Source of the DNA: Acidobacteriota bacterium
GTDB taxonomy: Bacteria; Acidobacteriota; Vicinamibacteria; Vicinamibacterales; SCN-69-37
Assembly: GCA_020853395.1 (NCBI GenBank)
Contig: JADYYY010000004.1
Coordinates: forward strand, 62,001 to 126,000
DNA length: 64,000 nucleotides
Direction: 5' to 3'
Shown: piece by piece, positions 53,883 through 63,308 of the stretch
Position numbering within the stretch: position 1 is the first letter of the stretch
Layout: every line of letters starts with the position of its first letter
The notes under the pieces: model-generated
What the model was told of the DNA's origin: nothing
The model's database searches: none
The model's input: only the letters and a program-made list of their open reading frames with translations
Program-made: the position numbers and the translations under genes

Positions 53883-54671
53883 ATGCCGCTACCGGAGATG
53901 ATCGCCGCGGTGTCGCCGGGATCGAAGGAGGAGGCGCTCCTCCGGCGCCTGGACTTCGACCGCCTCCCGAGGCACATCGCGATCATCATGGACGGCAACG
54001 GCCGCTGGGCCGAGAGCCGCCACCTGCCCCGCGTGGAAGGGCACCGCGCCGGCATCGACGCCGTCCGGTCCACCGTCGAGACGTCGGCGCGTCTGGGCAT
54101 CGCGGTTCTCACGCTCTACGCGTTCTCCGTCGAGAACTGGAAGCGCCCGGACACCGAGATCTCGGCGCTCATGAGCCTGCTCAAGCAGTACCTGAGGCTG
54201 GAGCTCAGAACGCTGCTCAGGAACAACATCCGGTTCCACGTCATCGGCCAGCGGGATCGGCTGGATCCCGACGTGCGCGACGAGCTGGCGGACGCCGAGG
54301 CGCGCACCGCGGGGAACACCGGCATGCTGTTCAACATCGCGTTGAGCTACGGCGGCCGCGCGGAAATCGTCGACGCAGCGCGGCGCGCGATTCGCGACGG
54401 CATCGATCCGGACGCGCTCGACGAAGCCGCGTTCAGCGCGCGGCTCTACACCGCCGGTCAGCCGGATCCGGATCTGCTGATCCGCACGAGCGGCGAGATG
54501 CGGGTCAGCAACTTCCTCCTCTGGCAGATCGCCTACGCCGAGATCTGGGTGACCGACGCGCTCTGGCCGGATTTCCGTACGCAGCACCTGCTCGCCGCCG
54601 TCCTCGACTACCAGAAGCGCGACCGGCGCTACGGCGCGATCCCGCCCGCTGTCGGAGCGGGGAAGCAGTAG
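53883..54671 (+). CDS. uppS: isoprenyl (undecaprenyl) diphosphate synthase
   Basis: A 262-residue cis-prenyltransferase. IIMDGNGRWAESRHLPRVEGHRAG holds the catalytic Asp and FPP-binding residues, SVENWKRP the conserved SxxNW, and LIRTSGEMRVSNFLLWQIAYAEIW the homodimer/Mg motif. It makes the C55 lipid carrier for peptidoglycan and other envelope polymers. TAAGAT at 53865-53870 may be a -10 serving the uppS-cdsA-dxr-rseP run. cdsA begins 13 bp downstream. Confidence 0.96.
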   Translation: MPLPEMIAAVSPGSKEEALLRRLDFDRLPRHIAIIMDGNGRWAESRHLPRVEGHRAGIDAVRSTVETSARLGIAVLTLYAFSVENWKRPDTEISALMSLLKQYLRLELRTLLRNNIRFHVIGQRDRLDPDVRDELADAEARTAGNTGMLFNIALSYGGRAEIVDAARRAIRDGIDPDALDEAAFSARLYTAGQPDPDLLIRTSGEMRVSNFLLWQIAYAEIWVTDALWPDFRTQHLLAAVLDYQKRDRRYGAIPPAVGAGKQ

Positions 54672-54684
54672 AGTCGCGTCGGCA

Positions 54685-55485
54685 ATGACAAGGGTCGCTT
54701 CCGCGCTGGTTCTCGGCGCTGTCGTTGGACTCACGCTCTGGGTGCTGCCGCCCTGGGCCACTGCCGTGCTGGCGTGCGCGGCGGCCGTCGTCGCCGGCCT
54801 GGAGATCGCGGGACTGTCCGCGCGCGCCGAGGCGGCCGTGCCGGCGGCGTTTCTCTCGACCGGCGCGGCGGCGTTGCTCCTGGCCGTGGCGGCGACGAGC
54901 CGGCACGCGCCGGCGGCGGACGCACCCGTGGCCGTCCTGCTCGCGCTCGTCGTGGGCGGCGGTGCCGTCGCGCTGACGCTCGGACCGCCGTCCCACGCGA
55001 CGCTGACACGAGCTGCCGTCCTCGTCATGGCGCCCGTGTACGTCGGGGCGCCGCTCGGCGCGCTCGTCTGGGTGCAATGGGCGATGGGACCCGCCGCGAC
55101 GACCTGGCTCGTCGCCACGCTGGCGGCCAGCGACATCACGCAGTACTACGTCGGACGCCGCTTCGGGCGCACGCGCCTGGCGCCCGCCGTCAGCCCGGCC
55201 AAGACCAACGAAGGCGCGATCGGCGGCGTGTCGGCCGCGACGATCGCCGGGGTCGTCCTGGGACCGCTGTGCGTCGGCACATCGCCGCTCATGGGCGGCC
55301 TGGTCGCGCTGGTGGTGGCGATGTTCGGGATCGCCGGAGACCTGTTCGAATCGCTGCTCAAGCGCAGCGCCGGCGCGAAGGACGCGTCCGCGCTCATCCC
55401 CGGACATGGCGGCGTGCTCGATCGGCTCGACAGCTATCTCTTCGCTGCCCCGGTCTTCTTCCTTTTCCTCCGCTACGTCATCTGA
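54685..55485 (+). CDS. cdsA: phosphatidate cytidylyltransferase
   Basis: A 266-residue membrane enzyme with about seven helices. The CDP-DAG synthase signature is present in its C-terminal third: SPAKTNEGAIGGV, then GDLFESLLKR.AGAKDASALIPGHGGVLDRLDS. It makes CDP-diacylglycerol for phospholipid synthesis. Its order between uppS and dxr is the classic bacterial arrangement. Confidence 0.95.
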   Translation: MTRVASALVLGAVVGLTLWVLPPWATAVLACAAAVVAGLEIAGLSARAEAAVPAAFLSTGAAALLLAVAATSRHAPAADAPVAVLLALVVGGGAVALTLGPPSHATLTRAAVLVMAPVYVGAPLGALVWVQWAMGPAATTWLVATLAASDITQYYVGRRFGRTRLAPAVSPAKTNEGAIGGVSAATIAGVVLGPLCVGTSPLMGGLVALVVAMFGIAGDLFESLLKRSAGAKDASALIPGHGGVLDRLDSYLFAAPVFFLFLRYVI

Positions 55486-55502
55486 CGGACGCCGGCCGCC
55501 GC

Positions 55503-56678
55503 ATGAAGCGCATCGCCATTCTTGGTTCGACCGGCTCCATCGGCCAGAGCGCGCTCGCCGTCGTGGCGGCCCATCCCGATCGCCTGCAGGTCGTGACGCT
55601 GGCCGCCGGCGAAAACGCTTCGCTGCTCGCCGAACAGGCGGCAGCGTTTCGCCCGGCCGCCCTCGGCGTCGCCACCGAGGCCGCGCTCGTCGATCTCGAG
55701 GAGCGGCTGGCGCCGGACTCCGGCGTCGAGATCCTTCCGCCGGGACGCGAAGGGCTCATCGCCGCGGCGACGCACCCCGACGTCGATCTCGTGCTGTGCG
55801 CCTCGTCCGGCACGGCCGGCTTGGAGGCGGCGCTCGCCGCGATCGAAGCCGGCAAAGCGCTCGCCCTCGCGAACAAGGAAGTGCTCGTCATGGCCGGCGC
55901 GGTGATGGTTCAGGCCGCCCTGCGGCGCGGCGTCGCCATCCTCCCGGTCGACAGCGAGCACAACGCCATCCACCAGTGTCTGGACGGACGCAACCTGTCG
56001 GACGTGCGGCGGCTGATTCTGACGGCCTCCGGCGGGCCGTTCCGCACGCTGCCGACGAGCGCCCTCGCCAGGGTGACGTTCGAGGACGCGCTGCGCCATC
56101 CGACCTGGCGGATGGGACGCAAGATCACGATCGACTCGGCGACGCTCATGAACAAGGGCCTGGAGGTCATCGAGGCGCGCTGGCTGTTCGGGACGCCGGC
56201 GCGGGCGATCGACGTGGTCGTGCACCCGCAGTCCGTCGTGCACTCGATGGTCGAGTTCCGCGACGGGTCGGTGCTCGCGCAGCTCGGCGTCACCGACATG
56301 CGACTGCCCATCCAGTACGCCTTCTCGTATCCCGAGCGCTGGTCGGCGCCGCTGCCTCCGCTCGACCTCACGCGGCTCGGCGCGCTGGAATTCGCGCCGC
56401 CCGATCTCGATCGCTTTCCCTGTCTCCGCCTCGCCTACGCGGCGCTCGAACACGGCGGCGTGGCGCCCGTGGTCTTGAACGCGGCCAACGAGATGGCGGT
56501 GGAGGCGTTCCTCGCCGGCGGGATCAGCTTCCCCATGATTCCCGCGGTCATCGAGCGAGCGCTCGACGCCGCGGGCCGCCAGACGGGCGAGTTGCGGTCG
56601 ATCGCCGAGATCCGCGAGGCCGACGCGTGGGCCCGCGAATACTCGGCCGAAACCATCAGTACGCTACCATCGTCGTAG
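55503..56678 (+). CDS. dxr: 1-deoxy-D-xylulose-5-phosphate reductoisomerase
   Basis: A 391-residue MEP-pathway enzyme. GSTGSIGQSAL is the NADPH loop, LANKEVLVMAG and PVDSEHNAIHQCL the metal/substrate segments, LTASGGPFR, and WRMGRKITIDSATLMNKGLEVIEARWLF. It converts DXP to MEP, the committed step to isoprenoids used by UppS two genes upstream. rseP starts 6 bp downstream. Confidence 0.97.
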   Translation: MKRIAILGSTGSIGQSALAVVAAHPDRLQVVTLAAGENASLLAEQAAAFRPAALGVATEAALVDLEERLAPDSGVEILPPGREGLIAAATHPDVDLVLCASSGTAGLEAALAAIEAGKALALANKEVLVMAGAVMVQAALRRGVAILPVDSEHNAIHQCLDGRNLSDVRRLILTASGGPFRTLPTSALARVTFEDALRHPTWRMGRKITIDSATLMNKGLEVIEARWLFGTPARAIDVVVHPQSVVHSMVEFRDGSVLAQLGVTDMRLPIQYAFSYPERWSAPLPPLDLTRLGALEFAPPDLDRFPCLRLAYAALEHGGVAPVVLNAANEMAVEAFLAGGISFPMIPAVIERALDAAGRQTGELRSIAEIREADAWAREYSAETISTLPSS

Positions 56679-56684
56679 GATCCG

Positions 56685-57980
56685 ATGACCACGCTGCTGT
56701 CGTTCCTGTTCGTGCTGGGCGTGCTCGTCTTCGTGCACGAACTCGGGCACTTCCTCGTGGCCCGCTGGCACGGTGTGCGGGTGCTCGCCTTCTCGCTGGG
56801 CTTCGGTCCGAAGATCGCCAAGGTGGTCCGCGGCGGCACCGAGTACTGCATCAGCCTCGTGCCGCTCGGCGGGTACGTGAAGCTCGCGGGCGAGAACGCC
56901 GAAGAGCACCAGGCGCCCGCGCCCGACGAGTTCATGGCGAAGAGCAAGTGGGTGCGCTTCCAGGTGTACGTCGCCGGGCCGATCATGAACATCGCGCTCG
57001 CGCTGATCCTCGGCACGTTCGTGCTCAGCCAGGGCGCCGACGAGCCTCTGTACAAGAGCGCGCCGCCGGTCGTCGGCACGGTCGTCGCGGACAGCCCGGC
57101 CGCACGCGCCGGCCTCGAGGCCGGCGACCTCGTGGTGAGCATCGACGGCAAGCCGGCCTCGACCTGGGATGACGTGGAGCTGGCCGTGCTGCCCAGAGCA
57201 GGCCGCGAGCTCGCCATCGTCGCGCAACGCGGAGGCGAGCGGCTGCAGGTGACGCTCACGGCCGCGGCACGCGGCGAGTTCGAAGCCGGCGACATCGGCA
57301 TTCGCCCGGTGCTCCGGCCGCAGATCACGCAGGTGAATCCGGACAGCCCGGCCGAGAAAGGCGGGCTGCGGCCCGGCGACGTGCTCGTCGCCCTGAACGG
57401 CGAGCCGGCCTTGCTCCGCGAGGCGACGATCGAGCGCATCCGCAGCAGCGCGAACACGCCGCTCGTGCTCACCGTCGAGCGCGAGGGAACGCGTCACGAC
57501 GCGACGGTCGTGCCGCAGGGCGCGCCAGGCGCCGCGTTGATCGGCGTGTCGATCAGCGCCTTCGAGGTCAGGCGCATCGATCCGACGCTCGCGCAGGCCG
57601 TTCGCCTGAGCCTGGAGCAGAACTGGGAGCACACGCGGCTCATCGGCAGCACGCTGCGCGGGCTCTTCACGCGCGACACGCCAGTGCGCCAGCTCATGGG
57701 CCCGGTCGGCATCGCGCAACTGTCCGGGACCGCGGCCGAAGTGGGCTGGACGGCGCTCTTCGGCCTGATGGCGATGATCAGCTTGAACCTGGGCCTGCTG
57801 AACCTCATGCCCGTGCCGGTGCTCGACGGTGGCCACATCGCGATCCTGGCCGTCGAAGGGCTGGCGCGCCGCGACCTCAGCCCGCGCGTGAAGGAACGGA
57901 TCCTGATGACCGGCGCGTCGCTGGTCGTGCTGCTGATGGTGACGGTGATCTACAACGACATCGCGCGGCTGTTCCGCTGA
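56685..57980 (+). CDS. rseP: RIP metalloprotease RseP (site-2 protease)
   Basis: A 431-residue intramembrane zinc protease. HELGHFLVARW in helix 1 carries the HExxH, two PDZ domains occupy about 110-290 (with VVGTVVADSPAARAGLEAGDLVVSI and ITQVNPDSPAEKGGLRPGDVLVAL), and NLMPVPVLDGGHI supplies the third metal ligand in the penultimate helix. It cleaves anti-sigma factors and signal-peptide remnants. It ends the envelope operon; a 20-bp palindrome follows. Confidence 0.95.
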   Translation: MTTLLSFLFVLGVLVFVHELGHFLVARWHGVRVLAFSLGFGPKIAKVVRGGTEYCISLVPLGGYVKLAGENAEEHQAPAPDEFMAKSKWVRFQVYVAGPIMNIALALILGTFVLSQGADEPLYKSAPPVVGTVVADSPAARAGLEAGDLVVSIDGKPASTWDDVELAVLPRAGRELAIVAQRGGERLQVTLTAAARGEFEAGDIGIRPVLRPQITQVNPDSPAEKGGLRPGDVLVALNGEPALLREATIERIRSSANTPLVLTVEREGTRHDATVVPQGAPGAALIGVSISAFEVRRIDPTLAQAVRLSLEQNWEHTRLIGSTLRGLFTRDTPVRQLMGPVGIAQLSGTAAEVGWTALFGLMAMISLNLGLLNLMPVPVLDGGHIAILAVEGLARRDLSPRVKERILMTGASLVVLLMVTVIYNDIARLFR

Positions 57981-57992
57981 CAGGCGCGCGAC

Positions 57993-58012
57993 GAGGTGAC
58001 CGCGGTCACCTC
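57993..58012. terminator. perfect 20-bp palindrome between rseP and glucokinase
   Basis: GAGGTGACCG followed by its exact reverse complement, a 10-bp self-complementary arm with no loop spacer. It contains the glucokinase stop codon (58006-58008, minus strand) and lies 12 bp after the rseP stop. It could be a bidirectional terminator or a dyad operator. Confidence 0.45.
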
Positions 58013-59013
58013 TCCAGCAGCGCCGCTGCCTTGACGGACGCGCCGATCAACCCGGCGCCCGCATTCAGCACCACTTTCACGGGCACGTCCTGCAGTAGCG
58101 GCGTCATCGGCCCCTTCGCGAGAAACGCCTCCATGAACGAACCGGCCTCCAACGCGGGCAGAATCTTCGGCGCGATGCCGCCGCCGATGTAGATGCCGCC
58201 AATGGCCAGCGCGCGCAGCGCGACATTGCCGGTCTCCGCGCCATAGGCAGATACGAACATCCCGAGCGCTTCCTCGCACCAGTGACACGTCCGCTCCAAC
58301 GCCGCGGCCGTGACGTCGGCGGCGCGGTCGCGCTCCTCGCCCTGAGCCCTCGCGCCGAGGTCGGCGGCGACGACCGGGCAAGCGGATTTCGCTCGATCGG
58401 ACGCATGGGTGAACTGGAACAGGTTCACGATGCCGGGTCCCGAGAGCACGGCCTCGACCTCGGCACGCCCGTATTCCCGCGTCAAGTGCTCGACCAGCTC
58501 GAGCTCGCGCCGGGTCCGCGCGGCGAAGTCGGCGTGGCCCGATTCGGAAGCCGACGGCACCAGCCGGCCGTTCACGCGCGGGATGTGCGACGCGTTCAGC
58601 CCCGTGCCGGCGGCAATGAGCGCGCAATTGCCCGCGGCGGCTGGCCGCCCGGCCTGGAGCACGCACAGCTCGTCGGCTTCGAGCACCGACACCGAGTACG
58701 CCATCGACTCCAGATCGTTCAGGAGCGCCGCCGGACAGCCGCCGAGCGCCCGCGAGATCTCGTCGAGATCCGCGGTCCAGTCGACGTTGGTCAACGTCGC
58801 ACGCAGACCCTCGACCGGCCCGGCGACACCCGCGGCGATCGCCTGCACCGCCGGACGATCGACGTCCGCGAGGAACGCGTGGACGATTTCCGAGAGCGTC
58901 GAGTAATCCTGAGTGGCATACACTCGTGTGGCGAGAGCGACAGGCCGCACGCCGCCTGGACGAAACAGGCCGACGAGCGTCTTCGTTCCGCCGACATCCG
59001 CGGCGAGCAGCAT
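58006..59013 (-). CDS. glk: glucokinase
   Basis: A 335-residue Glk-type (not ROK-type) sugar kinase. LAADVGGTKTLVGLF is the phosphate-1 loop, GVAGPVEG, LLNDLESMAYS the catalytic-Asp region, LIAAGTGLNASHI and GGIYIGGGIAPKIL the adenosine motif. It phosphorylates glucose at C6. Length fits. TATGAT at 59022-59027 lies 8 nt before the ATG on the minus strand, a probable leaderless promoter. Confidence 0.92.
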   Translation of the reverse strand: MLLAADVGGTKTLVGLFRPGGVRPVALATRVYATQDYSTLSEIVHAFLADVDRPAVQAIAAGVAGPVEGLRATLTNVDWTADLDEISRALGGCPAALLNDLESMAYSVSVLEADELCVLQAGRPAAAGNCALIAAGTGLNASHIPRVNGRLVPSASESGHADFAARTRRELELVEHLTREYGRAEVEAVLSGPGIVNLFQFTHASDRAKSACPVVAADLGARAQGEERDRAADVTAAALERTCHWCEEALGMFVSAYGAETGNVALRALAIGGIYIGGGIAPKILPALEAGSFMEAFLAKGPMTPLLQDVPVKVVLNAGAGLIGASVKAAALLER

Positions 59014-59021
59014 GGCCCCGG

Positions 59022-59027
59022 ATCATA
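59022..59027 (-). promoter_or_regulatory. -10 of glucokinase gene
   Basis: TATGAT on the minus strand, ending 8 nt before the glucokinase ATG at 59013. The intervening bases do not form a Shine-Dalgarno at usable spacing. Confidence 0.5.
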
Positions 59028-59050
59028 CTTGGCGCTGCGGAGCGAGGGAA

Positions 59051-59995
59051 ATGGCGGACACGGCGATGGAACAGGGACAGGCGGCGATCGCGAACGTGGG
59101 CTTCATCGGCCTCGGCATCATGGGCGGGCCGATGGCGCGCAACCTGATCAAAGCCGGCTTCTCGCTCGTCGTGCACAGCCGGACGCGAGCATCGGCCGAA
59201 GCGCTGGCGCCGCTGGGTGCCACGCTGGCCGGCAGCCCCGCCGAAGTGGCGCGCCGCGCCGACATGGTCGTGACGATGGTGCCGGACTCGCCGGACGTCG
59301 AGCTCGTCGCCGACGGCCCCGACGGCATCTTCACCGGCGCGAGGCCAGGGCTCATCGTCGCGGACATGTCCACCATCTCGCCGGCGGTCACGAGAGACCT
59401 GGCAGGGCGGGCGGCGGCGGCCGGCTGCCACTGGCTCGACGCGCCCGTCTCTGGCGGCGAGCTCGGCGCCATCAACGGCACCCTGACGATCATGATCGGC
59501 GGCGAGTCTTCCGCGGTCGAGCGCGCGCGGCCGGTGTTCCGCGCGATGGGGTCGCGCGTCACCCACATTGGGCCGTCGGGCCACGGGCAGACCGCCAAGC
59601 TGTGCAATCAGATCCTCGCCGCGGTGAACCTGCTCGCCGCGTGCGAAGCGCTCGTCCTCGGCGCGAAGGCCGGCCTCGATCTGGAGAAGCTGCACGAGGC
59701 GCTCACGGGCGGCGCGGCGAACAGTTGGGCGTTCCAGCATCTCGGCGCGAAGATTCTGGCCCGCGACTTCGCGCCGGCCTTCAAGGTCCGGCTGCAGCAG
59801 AAGGATCTGCGGCTCGTCAGCGAGACCGCGCGCGAGCTGAACGTGCCGACGTTCGCCGCCGAGCTGGTCCAGCAGCTCCTCCGCGCGCTCGAGGTGCGCG
59901 GCGAGAGCGAGCAGGGCACGCAGTCGCTCGTGACGCTGCTCGAGCAGCTCGCCGGAACCAGCGTGGCCGCCGGCCGACGGAGCGCGGACGCTTGA
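59051..59995 (+). CDS. 3-hydroxyisobutyrate dehydrogenase/tartronate semialdehyde reductase family (GarR-like)
   Basis: A 314-residue beta-hydroxyacid dehydrogenase. VGFIGLGIMGGPMARNLIKAGF is the Rossmann loop; DMSTISP, LDAPVSGGELGAINGTLTIMIGG and GHGQTAKLCNQI (catalytic Lys) are the family blocks; residues 165-300 form the helical dimer domain. It reduces a small 3-hydroxy/semialdehyde acid with NAD(P)H. The exact substrate cannot be assigned. It is 38 bp from the divergent glucokinase start; the next gene may overlap it by 4 bp. Confidence 0.9.
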   Translation: MADTAMEQGQAAIANVGFIGLGIMGGPMARNLIKAGFSLVVHSRTRASAEALAPLGATLAGSPAEVARRADMVVTMVPDSPDVELVADGPDGIFTGARPGLIVADMSTISPAVTRDLAGRAAAAGCHWLDAPVSGGELGAINGTLTIMIGGESSAVERARPVFRAMGSRVTHIGPSGHGQTAKLCNQILAAVNLLAACEALVLGAKAGLDLEKLHEALTGGAANSWAFQHLGAKILARDFAPAFKVRLQQKDLRLVSETARELNVPTFAAELVQQLLRALEVRGESEQGTQSLVTLLEQLAGTSVAAGRRSADA

Positions 59996-60039
59996 CATCC
60001 CAGGCGCGCCGATTCATCGTGGCCACCGGCGCCGGTTCG

Positions 60040-61092
60040 ATGCGATCGACGGATCGTCCTTTCAGCGGCTGGCACGTCGTGGTGCTCGGGCGCCTGCGCC
60101 TGCTCTCCCGGCGCGACGTCCGGGCCATCGTGGAACGGCTCGGCGGCACGTTCGCCTCGGCGGTGACGCCGCGTACGAGCGTCGTCGTGCGTGCCGGCGA
60201 CGAGGTCGACGTGCCGGCCCATGTCCCGCGGGTGCTGACCGAGGACGAGTTCTGCCTCGAGGCGGGGCTGCCCGACGTCGAGACGCTTCGCGGGCAGTAC
60301 CACTCGGTCCGCGAGCTGCGCAGCCGGCATCCGTCGCTGACCGACGATCACCTTCGCTACCTCGAGCGTTGGGGGCTGATCCGGCCGGTGGCCGGCCGGT
60401 ACGCGTTCTCGGATCTGACGGTGATACGGCAGGCCGCGGCCGAGATCGCGCGCGGCACGCCGCTGCAAGCATGGCTGCGCGCGATCGCGGCCGAGCGCGA
60501 GGGCCAGCTCGTCCTCGACTTCCAGCCCGACGCGGATCGGACGCCGGCGCGCGTCGTGAAGCTGCCGACGCCCGCGCCGCCGCCGATGTCGCGGCTGCCC
60601 CAGGGACGGCTGGAACAGATCGCGGCGGCGAACCAGGCGTTGGCCGCGAAGTACTTCCTCGAAGGGGCGGAGCTCGACGACGGCGATCACCGGGATCTCG
60701 ACGCCGCGGCAGCGGCGTATCGCCGCGCGGCGATCTTCCAACCGCAGCTCGTGCCGGCCATCGTCAACCTGGCCAACATTCACTACGAGCGGGACCAGAT
60801 CGTCGAGGCGGAGGCGCTGTACGAGAAAGCTGTCCGCCTCGATCCCGAGTGCTTCGAGGCGCACTTCAACCTCGCGAACATCCATCACGATCTCGGGCGG
60901 TACGCGGAGGCGATCGCCGCCTATCGCGAGGCGCTCGCGATCAACCCGCACTACCCGGAAGCCCACTTCTATCTGGCGGTCACGCTCGAGAAGACGGGCC
61001 GGTCTGCGGAGGCGAAGCCTCACTGGCGGGAGTATCGCGTGCTGGCACCCGAAGGCGAGTTCGTCGAGCTGGCGCGGGAGTTCTCGGAATAG
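60040..61092 (+). CDS. BRCT - MerR-like HTH - TPR protein
   Basis: A 350-residue soluble protein with three regions. Residues 7-78 look like a BRCT domain (FSGWHVVVLGRLRLLSRRDVRAIVERLGGTF, then a TSVVV strand). Residues 99-155 resemble a MerR-type winged helix (LTDDHLRYLERWGLIRPVAGRYAFSDLTVIRQAAAEI). Residues 220-335 hold three TPR units, e.g. PAIVNLANIHYERDQIVEAEALYEKAVRLDP. The mix of DNA-damage, DNA-binding and scaffold modules is unusual and the role is unknown. The start is uncertain: TTG at 59992 overlaps the upstream stop; ATG at 60040 is used because the BRCT domain begins just after it. Confidence 0.8.
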   Translation: MRSTDRPFSGWHVVVLGRLRLLSRRDVRAIVERLGGTFASAVTPRTSVVVRAGDEVDVPAHVPRVLTEDEFCLEAGLPDVETLRGQYHSVRELRSRHPSLTDDHLRYLERWGLIRPVAGRYAFSDLTVIRQAAAEIARGTPLQAWLRAIAAEREGQLVLDFQPDADRTPARVVKLPTPAPPPMSRLPQGRLEQIAAANQALAAKYFLEGAELDDGDHRDLDAAAAAYRRAAIFQPQLVPAIVNLANIHYERDQIVEAEALYEKAVRLDPECFEAHFNLANIHHDLGRYAEAIAAYREALAINPHYPEAHFYLAVTLEKTGRSAEAKPHWREYRVLAPEGEFVELAREFSE

Positions 61093-61096
61093 CGCG

Positions 61097-63199
61097 TCAG
61101 TACCGCTCGAGCATCATCGCGTAGAAGAAGAGGACGGTCCGCCGGGCGTCGCGCACGAAGTTCACGCCGACCGACACCGGGTTCAAGCGCCAGAACTGCA
61201 GGCGGGTACCGGCGTGCCAGGTCTGCTGCCAGTATTCCCTGAGGTGGTCGCGGCCGGCCTCGAGGTGCCGGAGCGAGAACACGTTGAGCTTCGCGACGCG
61301 GCGCCGCCAGCTCGAAGCGGGCGCGGGCAGCGCCGGCACGTGCGCGTTGACGGCCTCCCCGAACGTCGTCGCCCAGGCCCCGACGGCTTCCCGTACGGCG
61401 TCGAGCCGATCCGCCATCGTTTCCCCGACGTGTTGCACGGTGCTGCCCACCGACGAGCGGATCGCGCCCACGCGGGCATCCATCGCGCCGTGGATCCGTC
61501 CCCAGTTGAGCTTGACCTCGGCGGTGGAGCGCCGCGCGACGTTCCGCAGATCGCCGAGGAACGCGTACTGGTCGCTGCGGATGCGCGTCTTCAGCCACAG
61601 CTCCTCCATCTCGAGGAAGATCTTGGCGTACTCGCGCAGGATGTAGGCGTGCTCGCGCACGCGCCGCCGCAGAAACGTCAGGCGGCTCTCGATCGGGAAT
61701 CCCGGCCGCCGCGATCGCCGATCCTTCAGCCGGAAGAAGCCGGTGATCATCGGGTGCGCGCCTTCGGCCATCGCGGCGCGATACCAGATGAAGTTCTTCA
61801 GCACGGCCCAGTACGTGTGCGGGTTCTGGCGCAGGAGCGATCGGCGCATGTGATCGAACGAGTAGAACTCCCGCCACGCGTCGCGGAACGCGCGATACCA
61901 CTCCTCGGCGCTCATGTGCTGGTGGGGCGTCGTCGCGTGGAACGAATCGAAGTTGTTGTAGTCGGCGTCCATCGGCACGCCCGCCTTGACGGCCACCTGG
62001 TGGTCGCGCGAGCCCGGCAGCGGCGTGAGCATGAAGAACGACGCCTGATCGACGAGCAGCGTGTCGCGCAGGGTGCGGACGTCCTCCATGACGCGCTCGT
62101 ACGTGTCGTTCGGGAACCCGATGATGTAGCCGACGTGACAGACGACGCCGACCGCGTGCCACCGGGCGATCATGTCGCGGTACTCGCGCGACTTGTTCTG
62201 CGGCTTGCCGCCGGCCTTCAGGTTGTCGTCGCGGATCGCCTCCATGCCGATGAAGACCTGGACGCAGCCGGCGCGCGCCGCCTTCTCGATGAACCCCGTC
62301 ACGCGCGGCGCCTGCGTGTCGACCTGCATCATGAAGTCGACGTGAATGCCCTCCGACTCGCGCATCGCGATGAGCCCGTCGAAGATCGCCTCCCAGTACG
62401 GGTTGCGCGTGAAGTTGTCGTCGGTGAAGAAGTAGTGGTGGATGCCGCGGCGCCCTTTCAGGCGGTAGTTCTGCCGGATCTGCTCGAGGATCGGACCGGC
62501 GCCCCTGGCGCGCATCGTACGCCCCTGCACGTTGATGATCGTGCAGAACGAGCAGTTGAAGACGCACCCGCGGCCGGCGTCGATCGTGCCGCTCTCCTTG
62601 AGCATGAACTTCTTCTGCGTCTTGAACGACGCGCGCGGCAGCGGTGCGTTCAGCAGCTCCGGGCGGTTGTCCAGGAAGTCGTAGACCGGCCGCCGCCGGC
62701 CCGCGACGACGTCCTGGAGCACCTCGCCCCAGTGGTTCTCGACCTCACCGAGCACGAGGGTGACGCCAGCGTCGATCATCTCCTGACACTCGGGCGGCAT
62801 CGCGGCGGACATCGCGATCGCGCCGCTCACGTGGAACCCGCCGATCATCACCTCGCAGCCGTCGGCGAGGAACTGCCGGGCCAGGTCCTGCGCGCGCGGG
62901 TACTGGTTCGTCTGCACGCCGACGAGGCCGACCAGGATCTTGACTCCCTGGCGCCGGTGCTTCCGGGCGAGCCGCCGCGGATCGACCTTCGAGACGATCT
63001 CGTCGATCACGTCCACCGTCACGTCGACGTCCCCGAGGGCGCCCTGCCGGATCGCGTCCTCCGTCAGGCTGTTCAGGCAGCTCAGCGTGTTGCTGGGCAG
63101 CGTGCCCCGGAGATGCCGGATGACGTAGCCCTCGTCGTCGTACTTCGAGGGGCGGATGAGGATGATCACGAGCCGCTGGGCCGATGCGGCAACGGGCAT
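61097..63199 (-). CDS. B12-binding radical SAM protein
   Basis: A 700-residue protein. The N-terminal 180 residues fit a cobalamin-binding-like Rossmann domain (VGVQTNQYPRAQDLARQFLADGCEVMIGGFHVSG). The radical SAM cluster motif is CVFNCSFC (about residues 208-215), followed by HYFFTDDNFTRN, FIGMEAIRDDNLKA and GYIIGFPNDTYERV blocks. The last 250 residues are helical and not conserved with known enzymes. It catalyses an unknown radical reaction. ATG at 63199 follows GGAGG by 6 nt. It is downstream of, and same strand as, alternative complex III genes. Confidence 0.88.
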   Translation of the reverse strand: MPVAASAQRLVIILIRPSKYDDEGYVIRHLRGTLPSNTLSCLNSLTEDAIRQGALGDVDVTVDVIDEIVSKVDPRRLARKHRRQGVKILVGLVGVQTNQYPRAQDLARQFLADGCEVMIGGFHVSGAIAMSAAMPPECQEMIDAGVTLVLGEVENHWGEVLQDVVAGRRRPVYDFLDNRPELLNAPLPRASFKTQKKFMLKESGTIDAGRGCVFNCSFCTIINVQGRTMRARGAGPILEQIRQNYRLKGRRGIHHYFFTDDNFTRNPYWEAIFDGLIAMRESEGIHVDFMMQVDTQAPRVTGFIEKAARAGCVQVFIGMEAIRDDNLKAGGKPQNKSREYRDMIARWHAVGVVCHVGYIIGFPNDTYERVMEDVRTLRDTLLVDQASFFMLTPLPGSRDHQVAVKAGVPMDADYNNFDSFHATTPHQHMSAEEWYRAFRDAWREFYSFDHMRRSLLRQNPHTYWAVLKNFIWYRAAMAEGAHPMITGFFRLKDRRSRRPGFPIESRLTFLRRRVREHAYILREYAKIFLEMEELWLKTRIRSDQYAFLGDLRNVARRSTAEVKLNWGRIHGAMDARVGAIRSSVGSTVQHVGETMADRLDAVREAVGAWATTFGEAVNAHVPALPAPASSWRRRVAKLNVFSLRHLEAGRDHLREYWQQTWHAGTRLQFWRLNPVSVGVNFVRDARRTVLFFYAMMLERY

Positions 63200-63308
63200 G
63201 GCGCCTCCATCTGGCGCGGGACACGGGCACGCGACGCCCGGGCCCACGAGACCAGCGTCCATGATCAGGCGGCGCTGCGAGGAATTCAAGTCCGCGGACG
63301 CGCGCGGA

